Counted from the stretch's first letter, positions 1 to 9,414 are shown. The stretch: DNA of 64,000 nucleotides from Salinigranum salinum (GCF_009176545.1 NZ_VTOJ01000001.1:620001-684000), one strand, 5' to 3'. Program-made: numbers and translations. Notes: generated from the sequence alone by a model not told the origin.

Positions 1-2
1 AC

Positions 3-224
3 CACTCTCGACCGACACACATTTCAGCGCTACCCGTCGACTCGGAGAGTGTGCGCCGCCGAAGTCTCATGGTCGGGGTGGCAGCCGCACTCGCCGGGGC
101 GGGCATGGCCGCCGCCGAGGCGGGACTGGTCGGCCAGCCGGCGTTAGCCGATCCTGTCTGGCTCCTCATCGGTGCGTTCGTCGTCGGCTACTGGGCCGTC
201 TTCGTCCACTGGGCCCGGGCGTGA
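3..224 (+). CDS. C-terminal end of a small membrane protein (partial, start outside window)
   Basis: An open frame runs from the left edge to a TGA at 222-224, giving about 73 residues. The visible part has two hydrophobic stretches: an Ala/Gly-rich one (MVGVAAALAGAGMAAAEAG) and WLLIGAFVVGYWAVFVHWA next to the end, consistent with a membrane protein ending in a transmembrane helix. The frame is open at its 5' side, so the true start probably lies to the left. An internal ATG at 69 could start a short protein, but nothing favours it. I do not recognise the family. The converging antiporter gene starts its 3' end about 110 bases downstream. Confidence 0.5.
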   Translation, partial: HSRPTHISALPVDSESVRRRSLMVGVAAALAGAGMAAAEAGLVGQPALADPVWLLIGAFVVGYWAVFVHWARA

Positions 225-336
225 GATCCGGCTCCACCTCCCCACGTCGCGCCCAGCTCGTCCACTCTCTGCGGTCGGTTTTCGCCGTCGTCCTCGGCCG
301 TCCTCGCGAGGCCAGCGACGCTGTCGCGCTCCGTCG

Positions 337-2205
337 TCAGTCGTCCGGGTTGACGAACGACATCGCCTCCCGGACGACTTCCCGCTCGCCGATGACCGTC
401 ACGCGGTCACCGTACTCGACCGTGAAGTCGTCCGTCGGGACGCGCGTGTCGCCGTTGCGGGCGACGAGCGCGACGAGGACCCCGGGTGGTAGTTCGTCGC
501 TGATCTCCTCGATCGTTCGCCCGATGAGCTCGTCCGCCGTGAGTTCGACCTCCTGCACGTCGCCCGACTGGCCGATCTCGCCCATCCAGTTCATCATCGC
601 CGGCCGTTCGATGTAGTTGTCGAGCGCCTGTGCCGTCGCGAGGGTGGTCGAGGTAGTCCGCACCCCGAGCTCCTCGAACGCGTCGACGTTCGAGGGGTTG
701 TTGACGCGCGCCAGGATCGTCTCGGGGGCGAACTTCGAGTTCGAGAGCTGGGCGACGAGGAGGTTCACGTCGTCGTCGCCGGTGGCGGCGACCACGACCT
801 TCGCCTTCTCGGCGCCGGCCGACCGGAGCACGTCCGTGTCGGTGCCGTCGCCGTGGTGGACGGCGAAGCCCGCGTTGCGGGCGATCTCGACCGTCTCGAC
901 GTCCTCTTCGATCAGGACGACGTTCTCTCCGCGGTCTTCGAGGCGTTCGGCGAGCGTGCGGCTGACCTTCCCGCCTCCGATGATGAGTACACGCATGGGT
1001 ATCACGTCCAGGTATTCTGCGATCTGTCGGGCGAAGCCACCCTCGAAGACGACGGTCATGAGGATGACGAGGAAGACGGTGCCGACGAGGAGGTCCGCGG
1101 CCCCGGTGAGTCCCTGTGCCCGGAGTTCGATGGCGAACAGCGTCGCCACGGACGCCGGGATGATCCCGCGGGGACCGACGAAGCTCATGAACCACTTCTC
1201 GTTCGTGGTGAAGCGGTCGCCCCGGCAGGCGACGAACACCAGCAGGGGGCGGATGACGAGGGCGACGATGACGACCACCCCGATCCCGGCGAGGCCGAGC
1301 TGGATGAGCGTCGAGAACTGCAAGAGTGCGGCCAGGGCGATGAAGACAAACGAGAGGACGATGAGGGTGACGTCGCCCTTGAACTCCGAGATGTCCTCCT
1401 CGTAGGGAACGTCGAGGTTGCCGAGGATGATCCCCGCGGTGGCGACCGCGGCGATCCCGGCCTCCGTGACGACCGCGTCGGCGGCCCCGTACGCGACGAG
1501 CGCGCCGGCCAAGACCAGGAGGCGGGCGTTCCGTGGAGCGTTTCCCGGCGAGAGATCGACGTACCGGAGGAGGTAGTAGACGACCGCGGCGACGACGACG
1601 CCGAACAGCATTCCGACGCCGAGCCGTTCGGCGAACAGCGTGACGAACAGGCCAGCGCCGCTCTCCTGGGCGAGGATGGCCTCGAAGACGACGACCGCGA
1701 AGATCGCCGCCGTGACGTCGTTGACGATCCCCTCCGTCTCGAGCGCGGCCTCCACCCGATCCCGTGCCGGGACGACCTCGAGGATCGGCGCGATGACGGT
1801 CGGCCCCGTCGCCACGAGGAGCGCGCCGACGAGGAACGCGACGAGCCACTCGGCACCCAGGAGGAAGTGAATGGTCGCCGCGGTCCCGACCAGCGCGATG
1901 GCCGCGCCGACGGTGACGAGCCGGAGCGTCGCGGCTGGCGCCTCCCGCAGGTTCTCGGCGCGGAGGTGGAACGCCCCCTCGAAGACGATGATCGCGACCG
2001 ACAGTCCGACGATGTCGGAGAGCGCGCCGCCGAAGACGTCGGGGTCGACGACGCCGAGCACCTCCGGTCCGAGGGCGATGCCTGCCGCGATGAGGAAGAC
2101 GACGCTCGGGATCTGGAACCGGTCCGAGAGGATCTGTGAGACGACACCGATCCCGATGATGGCGGCGACGATGGGGATGAGGCTGACCCCTTCGGCCGTG
2201 GCCAT
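337..2205 (-). CDS. Cation:proton antiporter (CPA1/NhaP type) with C-terminal TrkA-N/TrkA-C regulatory domains
   Basis: Predicted Na+(K+)/H+ exchange at the cytoplasmic membrane, serving ion and pH homeostasis. Residues 1-390 are a long series of hydrophobic helices of the Na+/H+ exchanger fold. Around residue 404 a Rossmann nucleotide-binding domain begins (MRVLIIGGGKVSRTLAERL, the GxGxxG-like loop of TrkA-N/RCK-N). A TrkA-C/RCK-C module fills the last 80 or so residues. The 622-residue length fits antiporters carrying an RCK tail, which in known members bind NAD(H) or nucleotides to gate transport. The ATG at 2205 is preceded by GGAGG about 8 bases upstream on the coding strand, and a TATA-like box lies at 2256-2263. 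Transported ion is not determinable from sequence. Confidence 0.9.
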   Translation of the reverse strand: MATAEGVSLIPIVAAIIGIGVVSQILSDRFQIPSVVFLIAAGIALGPEVLGVVDPDVFGGALSDIVGLSVAIIVFEGAFHLRAENLREAPAATLRLVTVGAAIALVGTAATIHFLLGAEWLVAFLVGALLVATGPTVIAPILEVVPARDRVEAALETEGIVNDVTAAIFAVVVFEAILAQESGAGLFVTLFAERLGVGMLFGVVVAAVVYYLLRYVDLSPGNAPRNARLLVLAGALVAYGAADAVVTEAGIAAVATAGIILGNLDVPYEEDISEFKGDVTLIVLSFVFIALAALLQFSTLIQLGLAGIGVVVIVALVIRPLLVFVACRGDRFTTNEKWFMSFVGPRGIIPASVATLFAIELRAQGLTGAADLLVGTVFLVILMTVVFEGGFARQIAEYLDVIPMRVLIIGGGKVSRTLAERLEDRGENVVLIEEDVETVEIARNAGFAVHHGDGTDTDVLRSAGAEKAKVVVAATGDDDVNLLVAQLSNSKFAPETILARVNNPSNVDAFEELGVRTTSTTLATAQALDNYIERPAMMNWMGEIGQSGDVQEVELTADELIGRTIEEISDELPPGVLVALVARNGDTRVPTDDFTVEYGDRVTVIGEREVVREAMSFVNPDD

Positions 2206-2255
2206 TCAGTTCGCCTCCATGTGTCCCGGCTGATGGTCCCGTCCCTGATAAATCC

Positions 2256-2263
2256 ATATATAC
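2256..2263 (-). promoter_or_regulatory. TATA-like box of the antiporter gene
   Basis: The sequence GGTATATATGG on the minus strand lies about 50 bases before the antiporter ATG. This implies a leader of roughly 20-25 bases that would include the GGAGG ribosome-binding site. It is a good match to an archaeal TATA element; not experimentally supported. Confidence 0.5.
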
Positions 2264-2364
2264 CCGCATCGCCGTGTCGGGCGATCTACCTCGGCTCGTC
2301 GGTCGCGTTCGCCCGACGCGACGGTCCTCGTCGGGCGTTCTCGGAGCGTGGTGGTCGGGTGCGT

Positions 2365-2372
2365 GATATATG
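2365..2372 (+). promoter_or_regulatory. TATA-like box of the UspA gene at 2397
   Basis: GATATATG centred about 28 bases before the ATG at 2397, the position expected for a leaderless haloarchaeal transcript. It supports the internal ATG as the start in preference to the upstream in-frame ATG at 2370, which overlaps this box. Confidence 0.55.
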
Positions 2373-2396
2373 ATCGTTCACACCGTACCGTCTCAC

Positions 2397-2819
2397 ATGT
2401 ACAGGCGCGTACTCATTCCCACCGACGGAAGTATCGGCGCGGAGCGCGGCGTGGAGGCGGGGCTCGACATCGCCGGGAAGTACGACGCGACGGTCCACGC
2501 GCTGTTCGTCGTCGACGAGCGCATCCACGGCGAGACGCCCGGACTCTCGGACGTCGAGCTCCGGTTCGAGCAGATCGAAACACAGGGTGAGGAGTTCCTC
2601 GAGGACGTTCGATCGCAGGCCGAAGAGCGGGGGCTCGCCGTCGAGACGACTGTTCGGCGCGGCATGCCGTACGAGGTCATCACGGCGTACGCGGAGGACA
2701 ACGACGTCGATCTCATCGTGATGGGCCGCCACGGCGCGTCGGCACACCCGACCCCGCACATCGGCTCCTGCACCGACCGGGTCCTCCGAACGTCGCCCGT
2801 CCCGGTCCTCCCGGCGTAG
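2397..2819 (+). CDS. Universal stress protein (UspA family)
   Basis: A single-domain UspA protein of 140 residues. It opens with the family N-terminus YRRVLIPTDGSIGAERGVEAGLD (seen here in part) and has the nucleotide-binding loop region near the C-terminus, VDLIVMGRHGAS followed by GSCTDRVLRTSPVPVLPA. This is a variant of the G-2x-G-9x-G(S/T) ATP-binding signature. Such proteins are cytoplasmic and usually modulate stress survival; the client is unknown. The start at 2397 is chosen because the alignment to the family begins there and because a TATA-like box sits 28 bases upstream. It is divergent from the antiporter gene, with which it may share a regulatory region. Confidence 0.88.
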   Translation: MYRRVLIPTDGSIGAERGVEAGLDIAGKYDATVHALFVVDERIHGETPGLSDVELRFEQIETQGEEFLEDVRSQAEERGLAVETTVRRGMPYEVITAYAEDNDVDLIVMGRHGASAHPTPHIGSCTDRVLRTSPVPVLPA

Positions 2820-2889
2820 CTCGGTTTCGGCTTGCAGGTCTCGGTTCGCGGCGTGTCGCGCGTCCTCGTCACCGTGGACCGCGTTTCGA

Positions 2890-3795
2890 CTACTCCTCCC
2901 GGGCGACGTAGTCGAGGTAGCCCAGGACGCCCTTGGTGTTCAGGCGGTCCTCCGCCCGTGCCTTCTCCGTCCCCCAGATCTCCACCATGTCGGTGTGGTC
3001 CATGAAGTACTCGACGACGGCGTCGTCGTCCGGGAGGTCGGCGCGCTTCGCCCGGACGGCTTCGACCCACTCGACGAGCGTCCGCTTGTACGCGTCCATG
3101 GTCCCGTCCTCGTACGGACGCGAGCCGAAGTGGCCGTAACACAGTACCGCCGGGTCGAGGTCGGCGATGGCGTCGGCGTCGGCGAGACACTTCTCCAGGT
3201 GGAACTGTGCCGGCGGCGAGGTCGGGCGAACCTCGTCGGTCTCGGGGACGTAGATGCCCGCCGCGTCCGCGGTGAAGACGACGTCGTCGCCGTCGTCGTG
3301 GAGGAAGCAGTGGTGAGGGGCGTGACCGGGTGCGTGGTGGACGTGGAGGGAACGGTCGCCGAGGTCGATCTCGTCGCCGTCCGTCAGCCCACGGATCCGC
3401 GCTTCGGGGACCGGGACCGGCTCGTCGTAGTACTTCCACTGGTCTTCGACGGCCGCCTTCGTCCCGGCGACGAGCCGCGACGGATCGACGAGGTGTTCGA
3501 CGGCCCGTTCGGGCGTCAACACGGCTGCCTCGGGGTAACGCTCGGCCAGGTAGCCTGCGCCGCCCGCGTGATCGAGGTGGGCGTGCGTGGGGACGACGTA
3601 CGCGGGTTCGGTCCCGAGGTGATCGAGGAGGTCGTACACGTACTGGCGGTTCCGCCCGAGCCCGGTGTCCACGACGGCTGGACGCTCGGCGTCGACCACG
3701 TAGACCGTCCCGTACCGGGGGATGCCGTACGCGCCGACGTCGACGTAGTAGAGGTCGGTGCAGTCGGGGACTTCGAACCAGTCGCCGATGGCCAT
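2890..3795 (-). CDS. MBL-fold metallo-hydrolase
   Basis: Metallo-beta-lactamase-fold hydrolase of 301 residues. The metal-binding motif appears as VPTHAHLDHAGG (HxHxDH) at about residue 90. Later ligands are visible as HHAPGHAPHH and YGHFGSRPYEDG, and an Asp in VVFTADAAGIY. The overall pattern resembles glyoxalase II-like hydrolases. The substrate cannot be read from sequence. The ATG at 3795 (MAIGDWFEVPDC) is preferred over the ORF's upstream ATG because the leader before it is Arg/Pro-rich and low in acidic residues, unlike haloarchaeal protein. It converges on the UspA gene. Confidence 0.85.
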   Translation of the reverse strand: MAIGDWFEVPDCTDLYYVDVGAYGIPRYGTVYVVDAERPAVVDTGLGRNRQYVYDLLDHLGTEPAYVVPTHAHLDHAGGAGYLAERYPEAAVLTPERAVEHLVDPSRLVAGTKAAVEDQWKYYDEPVPVPEARIRGLTDGDEIDLGDRSLHVHHAPGHAPHHCFLHDDGDDVVFTADAAGIYVPETDEVRPTSPPAQFHLEKCLADADAIADLDPAVLCYGHFGSRPYEDGTMDAYKRTLVEWVEAVRAKRADLPDDDAVVEYFMDHTDMVEIWGTEKARAEDRLNTKGVLGYLDYVAREE

Positions 3796-4053
3796 GCTGG
3801 GGAGAGGACGGCGGGATGGCAAAAGGGTTCGGACCCGCGCGTTCGGACGGACGAACCCGTCCATCCCGGCGGTTCCGGCCGGTGTGGGCGGTGGTCGGAC
3901 ACTGCCGCGACGCGTACGACCACCCCGTCGAGCGCACCGAATCCAAACCGATCACTTCCCCGTCGAACTGATCTCTCGCGTCCTTTCGCACCCGTCTCTG
4001 CGAACGCCCGTCGAACGACACGGTTTTGCCGCGTCCGTCTGAAACCGGAACAA

Positions 4054-5430
4054 ATGCTGAGCAGGCAGTACCTCCGCGAGCATCCCGACGAGGTTCGGGC
4101 CTCGCTCGACGCTCGCGGCTACGACGACACCGACCTCGACCGCATCCTCGAGGTCGACGAGGAGTGGCGCGCGCTCAAGAGCGAAGGCGACGACCTTCGA
4201 CACGAGCGAAACGAGGTGTCGGCCGAGATCGGTCGGCTGAAACAGGCCGGGGACGACGACGAGGCCGAGGCGGCCATCGAGCGCTCACAGGAGCTGAAAG
4301 GACGCCTGCAGGAGGTCGAGTCGCGGGCCGACGAGCTCGAGTCGGAGCTCGAAGAGCGGCTACTCGAACTCCCGAACGTCCCGCACGAGTCGGTCCCTGT
4401 CGGCGAGACCGAGGCCGACAACGTCGAGGTCGACCGCTGGGGCTTCGACGATCTGCGCGACCTCCCCGACGAGGTCGTCCCCCACTACGACCTCGGCGAG
4501 GAACTGGACGTCATCGACGAGGCACGCGGCGCGAAGACCACGGGCGCGGGCTTTTACTTCCTGAAGGGCGACGGTGCGCGCCTCGAACACGCGCTCATCC
4601 AGTTCATGATGGACCTCCACCGCGAGCAGGACTACGTCGACCTCTTTCCGCCGATCCCCGTGAAGAGCGCCTCGATGCGGGGGACGGGTCAGCTCCCCAA
4701 GTTCAACGAGGACGCCTACCGCGTCGGCGGCGACGAGTTCGACGAGTACGCCGACGACGACCTCTGGCTCTGTCCCACCGCCGAGGTGCCGGTCACGAAC
4801 ATGTACGCCGACGAGATCCTCCTCCGCGAGGACCTCCCGCTCAAACATCAGGCGTACACCCCGAACTTCCGGCGTGAGGCGGGCGAACACGGCACCGAGA
4901 CGCGGGGGATCGTCCGCGTCCACCAGTTCAACAAGGTCGAACTCGTCAACTTCGTCGAGCCCGCCGAATCGTACGACCGTCTGGAGGCGCTGGTCGACGA
5001 GGCCGCCGAAGTGCTCGAACGGCTCGAACTCCCCTACCGCGTGCTCTCGCTCTGTACGGGCGACCTCACGTTCGCCTCGGCGAAGACGTACGACCTGGAG
5101 GTGTGGGCACCCGGCACCGACGCCGACGACGGGCCCGACAGGGGAGGTCGGTGGCTCGAGGTGTCGAGCGCCTCGAACTTCGAGGAGTTCCAGGCCCGCC
5201 GTGCGGGGATCCGGTACCGGCCTGAACACCACGAGTCGGCCGAGTACCTCCACACCCTCAACGCGTCGGGGACCGCCGTGGGCCGCGTGATGGTCGCCAT
5301 CCTCGAATACTACCAGAACGACGACGGCACCGTCACGGTCCCCGAGGTGCTCCGCCCGTATCTGGACGGGCAGGAGCGCATCGAGGGCCACGAGAAGGTC
5401 GGCGAGTCGGCGCTCGGCACCGGTGAGTAG
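4054..5430 (+). CDS. serS: Seryl-tRNA synthetase
   Basis: Charges tRNA-Ser with serine in the cytoplasm. The 458-residue product has the N-terminal coiled-coil tRNA-binding arm (about residues 1-110, starting MLSRQYLREHPDEVRASL). The class II catalytic core follows: motif 1 region around FYFLKGDGARLEHALIQFM, motif 2 FRREAGEHGTETRGIVRVHQF, and motif 3 GTAVGRVMVAILE near the C-terminus. Length and layout match the common bacterial/haloarchaeal SerS rather than the rare methanogen type. The ATG at 4054 is where family similarity begins; the long upstream open frame is an antisense shadow of the MBL gene. Confidence 0.97.
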   Translation: MLSRQYLREHPDEVRASLDARGYDDTDLDRILEVDEEWRALKSEGDDLRHERNEVSAEIGRLKQAGDDDEAEAAIERSQELKGRLQEVESRADELESELEERLLELPNVPHESVPVGETEADNVEVDRWGFDDLRDLPDEVVPHYDLGEELDVIDEARGAKTTGAGFYFLKGDGARLEHALIQFMMDLHREQDYVDLFPPIPVKSASMRGTGQLPKFNEDAYRVGGDEFDEYADDDLWLCPTAEVPVTNMYADEILLREDLPLKHQAYTPNFRREAGEHGTETRGIVRVHQFNKVELVNFVEPAESYDRLEALVDEAAEVLERLELPYRVLSLCTGDLTFASAKTYDLEVWAPGTDADDGPDRGGRWLEVSSASNFEEFQARRAGIRYRPEHHESAEYLHTLNASGTAVGRVMVAILEYYQNDDGTVTVPEVLRPYLDGQERIEGHEKVGESALGTGE

Positions 5431-5516
5431 ACGCCCCGCCACGCGTCGTTGTGACACGTTCTCACACGGAGAGAATCGTCGAGGGTGACGCCCCACGAGC
5501 CGTCGTCTCTCTACGC

Positions 5517-5852
5517 ATGACCACTGCAACGACCCGCGGGGTTCACCTCGTCACCGCGGTCGCCGTGGCCCTGTTGACGATCCCCGTCTTCGCCGCGCTC
5601 GTCTGGGGCGTGTGGCGGCTGCTCTTCTGGGCCGTCGTCGACGCGTCGCCGAACGTCCGCCACGTGTACCCGACGGGAATGCCTGCGCCCGGACCGATGC
5701 CCCCGGGAACCACGTCGCTCGTGGGCGGCACCGGAGCGATCCCCCTCGAACTGGTCGGGCTCGTCACGCTCGGGGTGGCCGCCACCGTCGCGTTCTCGCT
5801 CGTCGTCGCCGGGGAGCGCCGGGACGGGTCCCGTTCCGATCGCGTGGACTGA
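5517..5852 (+). CDS. Small membrane protein of unknown function
   Basis: A 111-residue protein with two hydrophobic segments: VHLVTAVAVALLTIPVFAAL near residue 10, continuing into WGVWRLLFWAVV, and LELVGLVTLGVAATVAFSLVVA near residue 80. Between them is a Pro/Gly-rich loop (YPTGMPAPGPMPPGTTS). The tail is short and charged. The ATG at 5517 is preferred to the upstream GTG because the hydrophobic N-terminus starts there. It lies 86 bases after serS and could be read through from it. I do not recognise the family. Confidence 0.6.
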   Translation: MTTATTRGVHLVTAVAVALLTIPVFAALVWGVWRLLFWAVVDASPNVRHVYPTGMPAPGPMPPGTTSLVGGTGAIPLELVGLVTLGVAATVAFSLVVAGERRDGSRSDRVD

Positions 5853-5920
5853 CCGACTCGTGACACCAGTTTCGGCACTGCAGCCGAACGCGCTTTACCA
5901 GCGGCCGGTCTACGCGCCCT

Positions 5921-6415
5921 GTGGCCGTGGATCTGCACGTCCGATACGAGGGTGACGACGACCCGGACAAGTGTACCGCCCGGAAACTCGCGCGGTTCGA
6001 TCTCGCGACGCTCCACCGCTCCGACCGGGCGACACCGTACGGCGTCGTGTTGAACCCGCACGCGGAGCGGGCGCTCTCGCCCGCCGACGCGACCGGGACG
6101 CTCGTCGCCCTCGACTGTTCGTGGGACTCGGCGGGCGAGAAGCGCTTCTCGCTCCGTGGCGAACACCGCGCCCTCCCGTACCTCGTGGCGGCCAATCCGG
6201 TGAACTTCGGCCGACCGCTCCGACTGACGACGGTGGAGGCGCTCGCCGCCGCCCTCTGTCTCTTCGACGAGCGGTCACAGGCCGAGCGGATCCTCTCGAA
6301 GTTCCGGTGGGGTGAGACGTTCCTCGAACTCAACGACGAACCCCTCCGGCGGTACGCCGACTGCGCCGACTCGGGCGAGGTCGTCGCGGTACAGCAGGAG
6401 TACCTCGATCGGTAG
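5921..6415 (+). CDS. tsr3: Tsr3-family rRNA aminocarboxypropyltransferase
   Basis: Matches the Tsr3 (DUF367) family, which transfers the 3-amino-3-carboxypropyl group of S-adenosylmethionine to a small-subunit rRNA pseudouridine during ribosome maturation. Visible family features include [13 protein letters not shown] near the N-terminus, the [13 protein letters not shown] segment, [17 protein letters not shown], and [14 protein letters not shown], in the known order. At 164 residues it is about the size of archaeal members. The start codon is GTG at 5921; no ATG fits. Assignment rests on recognised motifs, not a search. Confidence 0.85.
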   Translation: MAVDLHVRYEGDDDPDKCTARKLARFDLATLHRSDRATPYGVVLNPHAERALSPADATGTLVALDCSWDSAGEKRFSLRGEHRALPYLVAANPVNFGRPLRLTTVEALAAALCLFDERSQAERILSKFRWGETFLELNDEPLRRYADCADSGEVVAVQQEYLDR

Positions 6416-6466
6416 CCAACCGGCCTCGGTCGTCGTGCTCGACGCCGCCTCACTCGGCCGCTGACG

Positions 6467-6841
6467 TCACGCCGACCGCCGTTCGAGCCAGCCACCGACT
6501 GCGCCAGCGACCGCGCTGTCGGCCGCGAAGAGGAGCGTGAGCGCGGCGACGACGACGAACGCACCGAAGCCGCCGACGAGCGCGCCGAGAGGACCGCCGG
6601 AGACGCCACCGACGAGGCCGCCGAAGAACCCGATCACGACGGCGACGGTCAGTCCGGCCAACGATCCCGCGACGAGTCCGTGCCAGGCGCCGCTCCCGGG
6701 GCCCCCGCCAGCCAGGTAGCCAGCGGCGAAGCCGCCGACGAGACCGGCACCGAGCTGTCCGACGACCGGCACAGAGACGCCCGCCGTCCCGACGACGACG
6801 ACGAGGACGAACCCCACGGCGACCGCGCGCCAGTTGGTCAT
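6467..6841 (-). CDS. DUF5518-like small membrane protein
   Basis: A 124-residue protein of almost continuous Gly/Ala/Val-rich hydrophobic segments beginning MTNWRAVAVGFVLVVVVG. There are about four predicted membrane spans, with glycine-rich turns such as GGFAAGYLAGGGPGSG. This layout resembles the haloarchaeal DUF5518 family, whose function is unknown. The ATG at 6841 is chosen since everything upstream in the frame is Arg/Ser-rich shadow of the divergent gene at 6942. Family name is from memory. Confidence 0.7.
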   Translation of the reverse strand: MTNWRAVAVGFVLVVVVGTAGVSVPVVGQLGAGLVGGFAAGYLAGGGPGSGAWHGLVAGSLAGLTVAVVIGFFGGLVGGVSGGPLGALVGGFGAFVVVAALTLLFAADSAVAGAVGGWLERRSA

Positions 6842-6941
6842 GTCTCGGGCGAAGACCGCCGGCGACATAACGGCGTTGAGACGCGGTGAAGGGAAGTCGG
6901 TTCGACCGAAAACACTTGCCCCCGGCTCTCCGACCGCCACC

Positions 6942-8171
6942 ATGGATCGCCGATCGTTCCTCGTCGGCGTCGGTGCGACGGCCACCGTCGCTGGTGTCGA
7001 GCGCGCCCTCCTCGTCCATCGACTCGCGCTCCGCGCCGAGACGTTCGACTTCGGGCTCCGGTGTAACGATCTCGGGACGCGGGTCGGGACGTTCACCGAC
7101 TGGGCGGAGCTGGCCCCGCGGGAACGGCGGGTCGTCGAGGCCGCCAGGGGGGACGGCTACGAGACGGAGACGCCGCCGGAGTGGCTCCGGCGGTTCGTCG
7201 ACACCACGGAGTACGTCCGCATCGACGGCCGGTTCTACGAACTCGACTCGACCCTCCCGACGTACGTCGTCGAACCGGAGGTGGTCGACCCAGACTCCGT
7301 CGACGGACCAGTCGCCTCACGGGAACGATACGCGCAGGTCCGAGAGACAGAGTACGGCGTCACCTGCGCGCTCACGTGCGAGACAGCCGCCGGCGACTAC
7401 CGGACGACGCGGGCGGTCTGGCTCCGCCCCGACGTCCGTGCGTTTCTCGACGAGTTCGACTACGTCGAGCAGCACGGCGACGTCGTCCGTCTCTCCGTCC
7501 GCGTCGAGGACGCCGGCCCCCCGTACCGCGTGACGGCCGAACCGGTTCCCGCCGCCGTGGTGCGTGACGGCGCGACGCTCGACCTCGGCGACGTCCCCGT
7601 CGAACGCCGCGACGACCTCCGCCGCGCGGCGACGACGCCCGGCGTCGCCGGAATCGACGGCCTCTCCCCGGCGGTCGTCGACGCGCTCCGTGACCACACC
7701 TACCTCCGGATCGACGGCCGGTTCTACACGACGTACCTCAGCGACGTCCGCGACGTCGCCCTCGAGGCGTGGGGACGCGTCTCCCGCGACGAGACGGCAC
7801 CGCTCGAACCGGCACGGCTCGAACTCGGCGTCCGGAACGCGGGCGACGACCCGATCGACGTCGCGGGCGGCCCGCCGATGCCGTTCGGAGTCGTCTCGGC
7901 TCACCCGCCCGGAGCGTACGACCGGAACCGCTCCGTCTGGTCGCCGGCGTACCGCGAGACGGGCGCGATCACGACGGTCGGCCGGCGGCCGATCGCGGTC
8001 CTCGGGATCGGCATGAAGGCGACGGTCCCACCGGGTGAACGACTCACGACGCGGTACGAGTTCGGCCCCTCCCGGCCGGGGACGTGGGTCGTCGACGAGA
8101 GCGTCGGGGCGACGGTCGACGGCGAGTCGTTCGGTGCCGTCCCACTCCGGTTCGTGCTGACGGTCGACTGA
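6942..8171 (+). CDS. Tat-exported hypothetical protein with internal repeat
   Basis: A 409-residue protein starting MDRRSFLVGVGATATVAGV, a twin-arginine-type signal (RRSFLxxxG followed by a hydrophobic run). It is therefore probably exported or surface-anchored. The mature part contains a duplicated motif: YVRIDGRFYEL at about residue 90 and YLRIDGRFYTT at about residue 260, each preceded by a short Leu/Arg-rich helix. This indicates two copies of one domain. The C-terminal third (from about 290) is beta-rich, with PPGERLTTRYEF. I do not recognise the family. Start is the ATG placing the signal at the N-terminus. Confidence 0.75.
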   Translation: MDRRSFLVGVGATATVAGVERALLVHRLALRAETFDFGLRCNDLGTRVGTFTDWAELAPRERRVVEAARGDGYETETPPEWLRRFVDTTEYVRIDGRFYELDSTLPTYVVEPEVVDPDSVDGPVASRERYAQVRETEYGVTCALTCETAAGDYRTTRAVWLRPDVRAFLDEFDYVEQHGDVVRLSVRVEDAGPPYRVTAEPVPAAVVRDGATLDLGDVPVERRDDLRRAATTPGVAGIDGLSPAVVDALRDHTYLRIDGRFYTTYLSDVRDVALEAWGRVSRDETAPLEPARLELGVRNAGDDPIDVAGGPPMPFGVVSAHPPGAYDRNRSVWSPAYRETGAITTVGRRPIAVLGIGMKATVPPGERLTTRYEFGPSRPGTWVVDESVGATVDGESFGAVPLRFVLTVD

Positions 8172-8391
8172 CCGTGGACCGAGCGCGACTGTGAACTGAC
8201 AGGCGACACTACCCTACCGGCCCGCGGACCACAGTGTCGCACACTCGCTTCCGGTCCACGGCCGTCGTCAGCGCATGGAGCGCTTGGCCGCGTTCTCGCA
8301 CATGAACCCTCGGTCGGCCCTCCGTTCGACCATCGGGCGGGCCCGCCCGCGAATGGACGGGCTTTTCGGGACGCGCGCTCAACGAGTGACA

Positions 8392-9414
8392 ATGATATTC
8401 GAGACCCTCCCCACGACGCCGCGCGCGGAGGAACTCCTGGACAAGGCCTTCTCGCGGGCGGCTCGCTCCGGGCGATCGAAGTCGGGGCTGGAGGCGCAGG
8501 AGTCGATGCTCGTCACGGCGTCGAACATCGTCTCCGACAACCTCGAGAACGTCGTGACGTCGTGGCCCGACTTCGGGACCGTCGACCCCTTCTACCGCGA
8601 ACTCGCGGACGCGGTCCTCCGGCAGTCGGGCGTCTCGCGCGAGACGCCCGACGGCGAGACGGCCGGCGTCGACGCCCTCCGCGGGAGCCTCTCGGAGGTG
8701 ACGTGGGCCTCGCGGCAGATCCGCGAGATCCGCTCGGAGTACCAGACGAAGCTCCGCAACGCCGACCTCGACACGGGGCGCAAACACCGCAAACAGGCGT
8801 TCGCTCGCATCGCCGACATCCTCGACGAGATCGAGGACGACCTGCTCCTCGTCGGGACGGCGCGCGACGCGTTGCGGGAGCTCCCGGACATCCGCCCGGA
8901 CGAACCGGCAATCGTCGTCGCGGGCTACCCCAACGTGGGCAAGTCGTCGTTCGTCAACCGGGTGACGCGCGCGTCGAACGAGATCGCTTCCTACCCGTTT
9001 ACGACGAAGGGCGTCCAGATCGGTCACTTCGAGTGGGACCGGATCCGTTACCAGATTATCGACACTCCGGGGCTCCTCGACCGTCCGGAGGACGAACGCA
9101 ACGACATCGAACGGCAGGCGGTCTCGGCGCTGGAACACCTCGCCGACGCCGTGCTCTTCCTCGTCGACCCGAGCGGCGACTGCGGTTACCCGCTCGACTC
9201 CCAGCTCGAACTCCGTGACGCGGTTCGCGACCGCTTCGCTACCCGTGGCGTCCCCGTCCTGACCGTCTGTAACAAGGCCGACCGTTCCCGGGACGTGGAG
9301 GCCGACGCGTACATGAGCGTCACGGCGGACGAGGGCGTCGACGACCTCCTCGAACTGGCAATCGAGGCGGTGGACTACGGGCCCGACATCCCACCCTCGC
9401 GGCTCGACGGCTGA
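8392..9414 (+). CDS. NOG1-type GTPase (Obg/NOG superfamily)
   Basis: A 340-residue GTPase probably acting in large ribosomal subunit assembly. G1 is GYPNVGKSSFVN, G3 is DTPGLLDRPEDERN, and G4 is NKAD, all in order from about residue 180. The N-terminal 170 residues form the helical region typical of NOG1, starting MIFETLPTTPRAEELLDKAF, with the QIREIRSEYQTKLRNAD segment. The eukaryotic C-terminal extension is absent, as in archaea. The ATG at 8392 is chosen because MIFExxPTxP is the normal archaeal beginning; the preceding in-frame ATG region is Arg-rich and non-homologous in character. Confidence 0.92.
   Translation: MIFETLPTTPRAEELLDKAFSRAARSGRSKSGLEAQESMLVTASNIVSDNLENVVTSWPDFGTVDPFYRELADAVLRQSGVSRETPDGETAGVDALRGSLSEVTWASRQIREIRSEYQTKLRNADLDTGRKHRKQAFARIADILDEIEDDLLLVGTARDALRELPDIRPDEPAIVVAGYPNVGKSSFVNRVTRASNEIASYPFTTKGVQIGHFEWDRIRYQIIDTPGLLDRPEDERNDIERQAVSALEHLADAVLFLVDPSGDCGYPLDSQLELRDAVRDRFATRGVPVLTVCNKADRSRDVEADAYMSVTADEGVDDLLELAIEAVDYGPDIPPSRLDG

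Noticed and set aside
853..2139. A 428-codon plus-strand open frame rich in Asp, Glu and Arg
   Set aside because: Antisense to the antiporter gene; the acidic look comes from reading GAC/GAG-rich complement and contains no recognisable domain.
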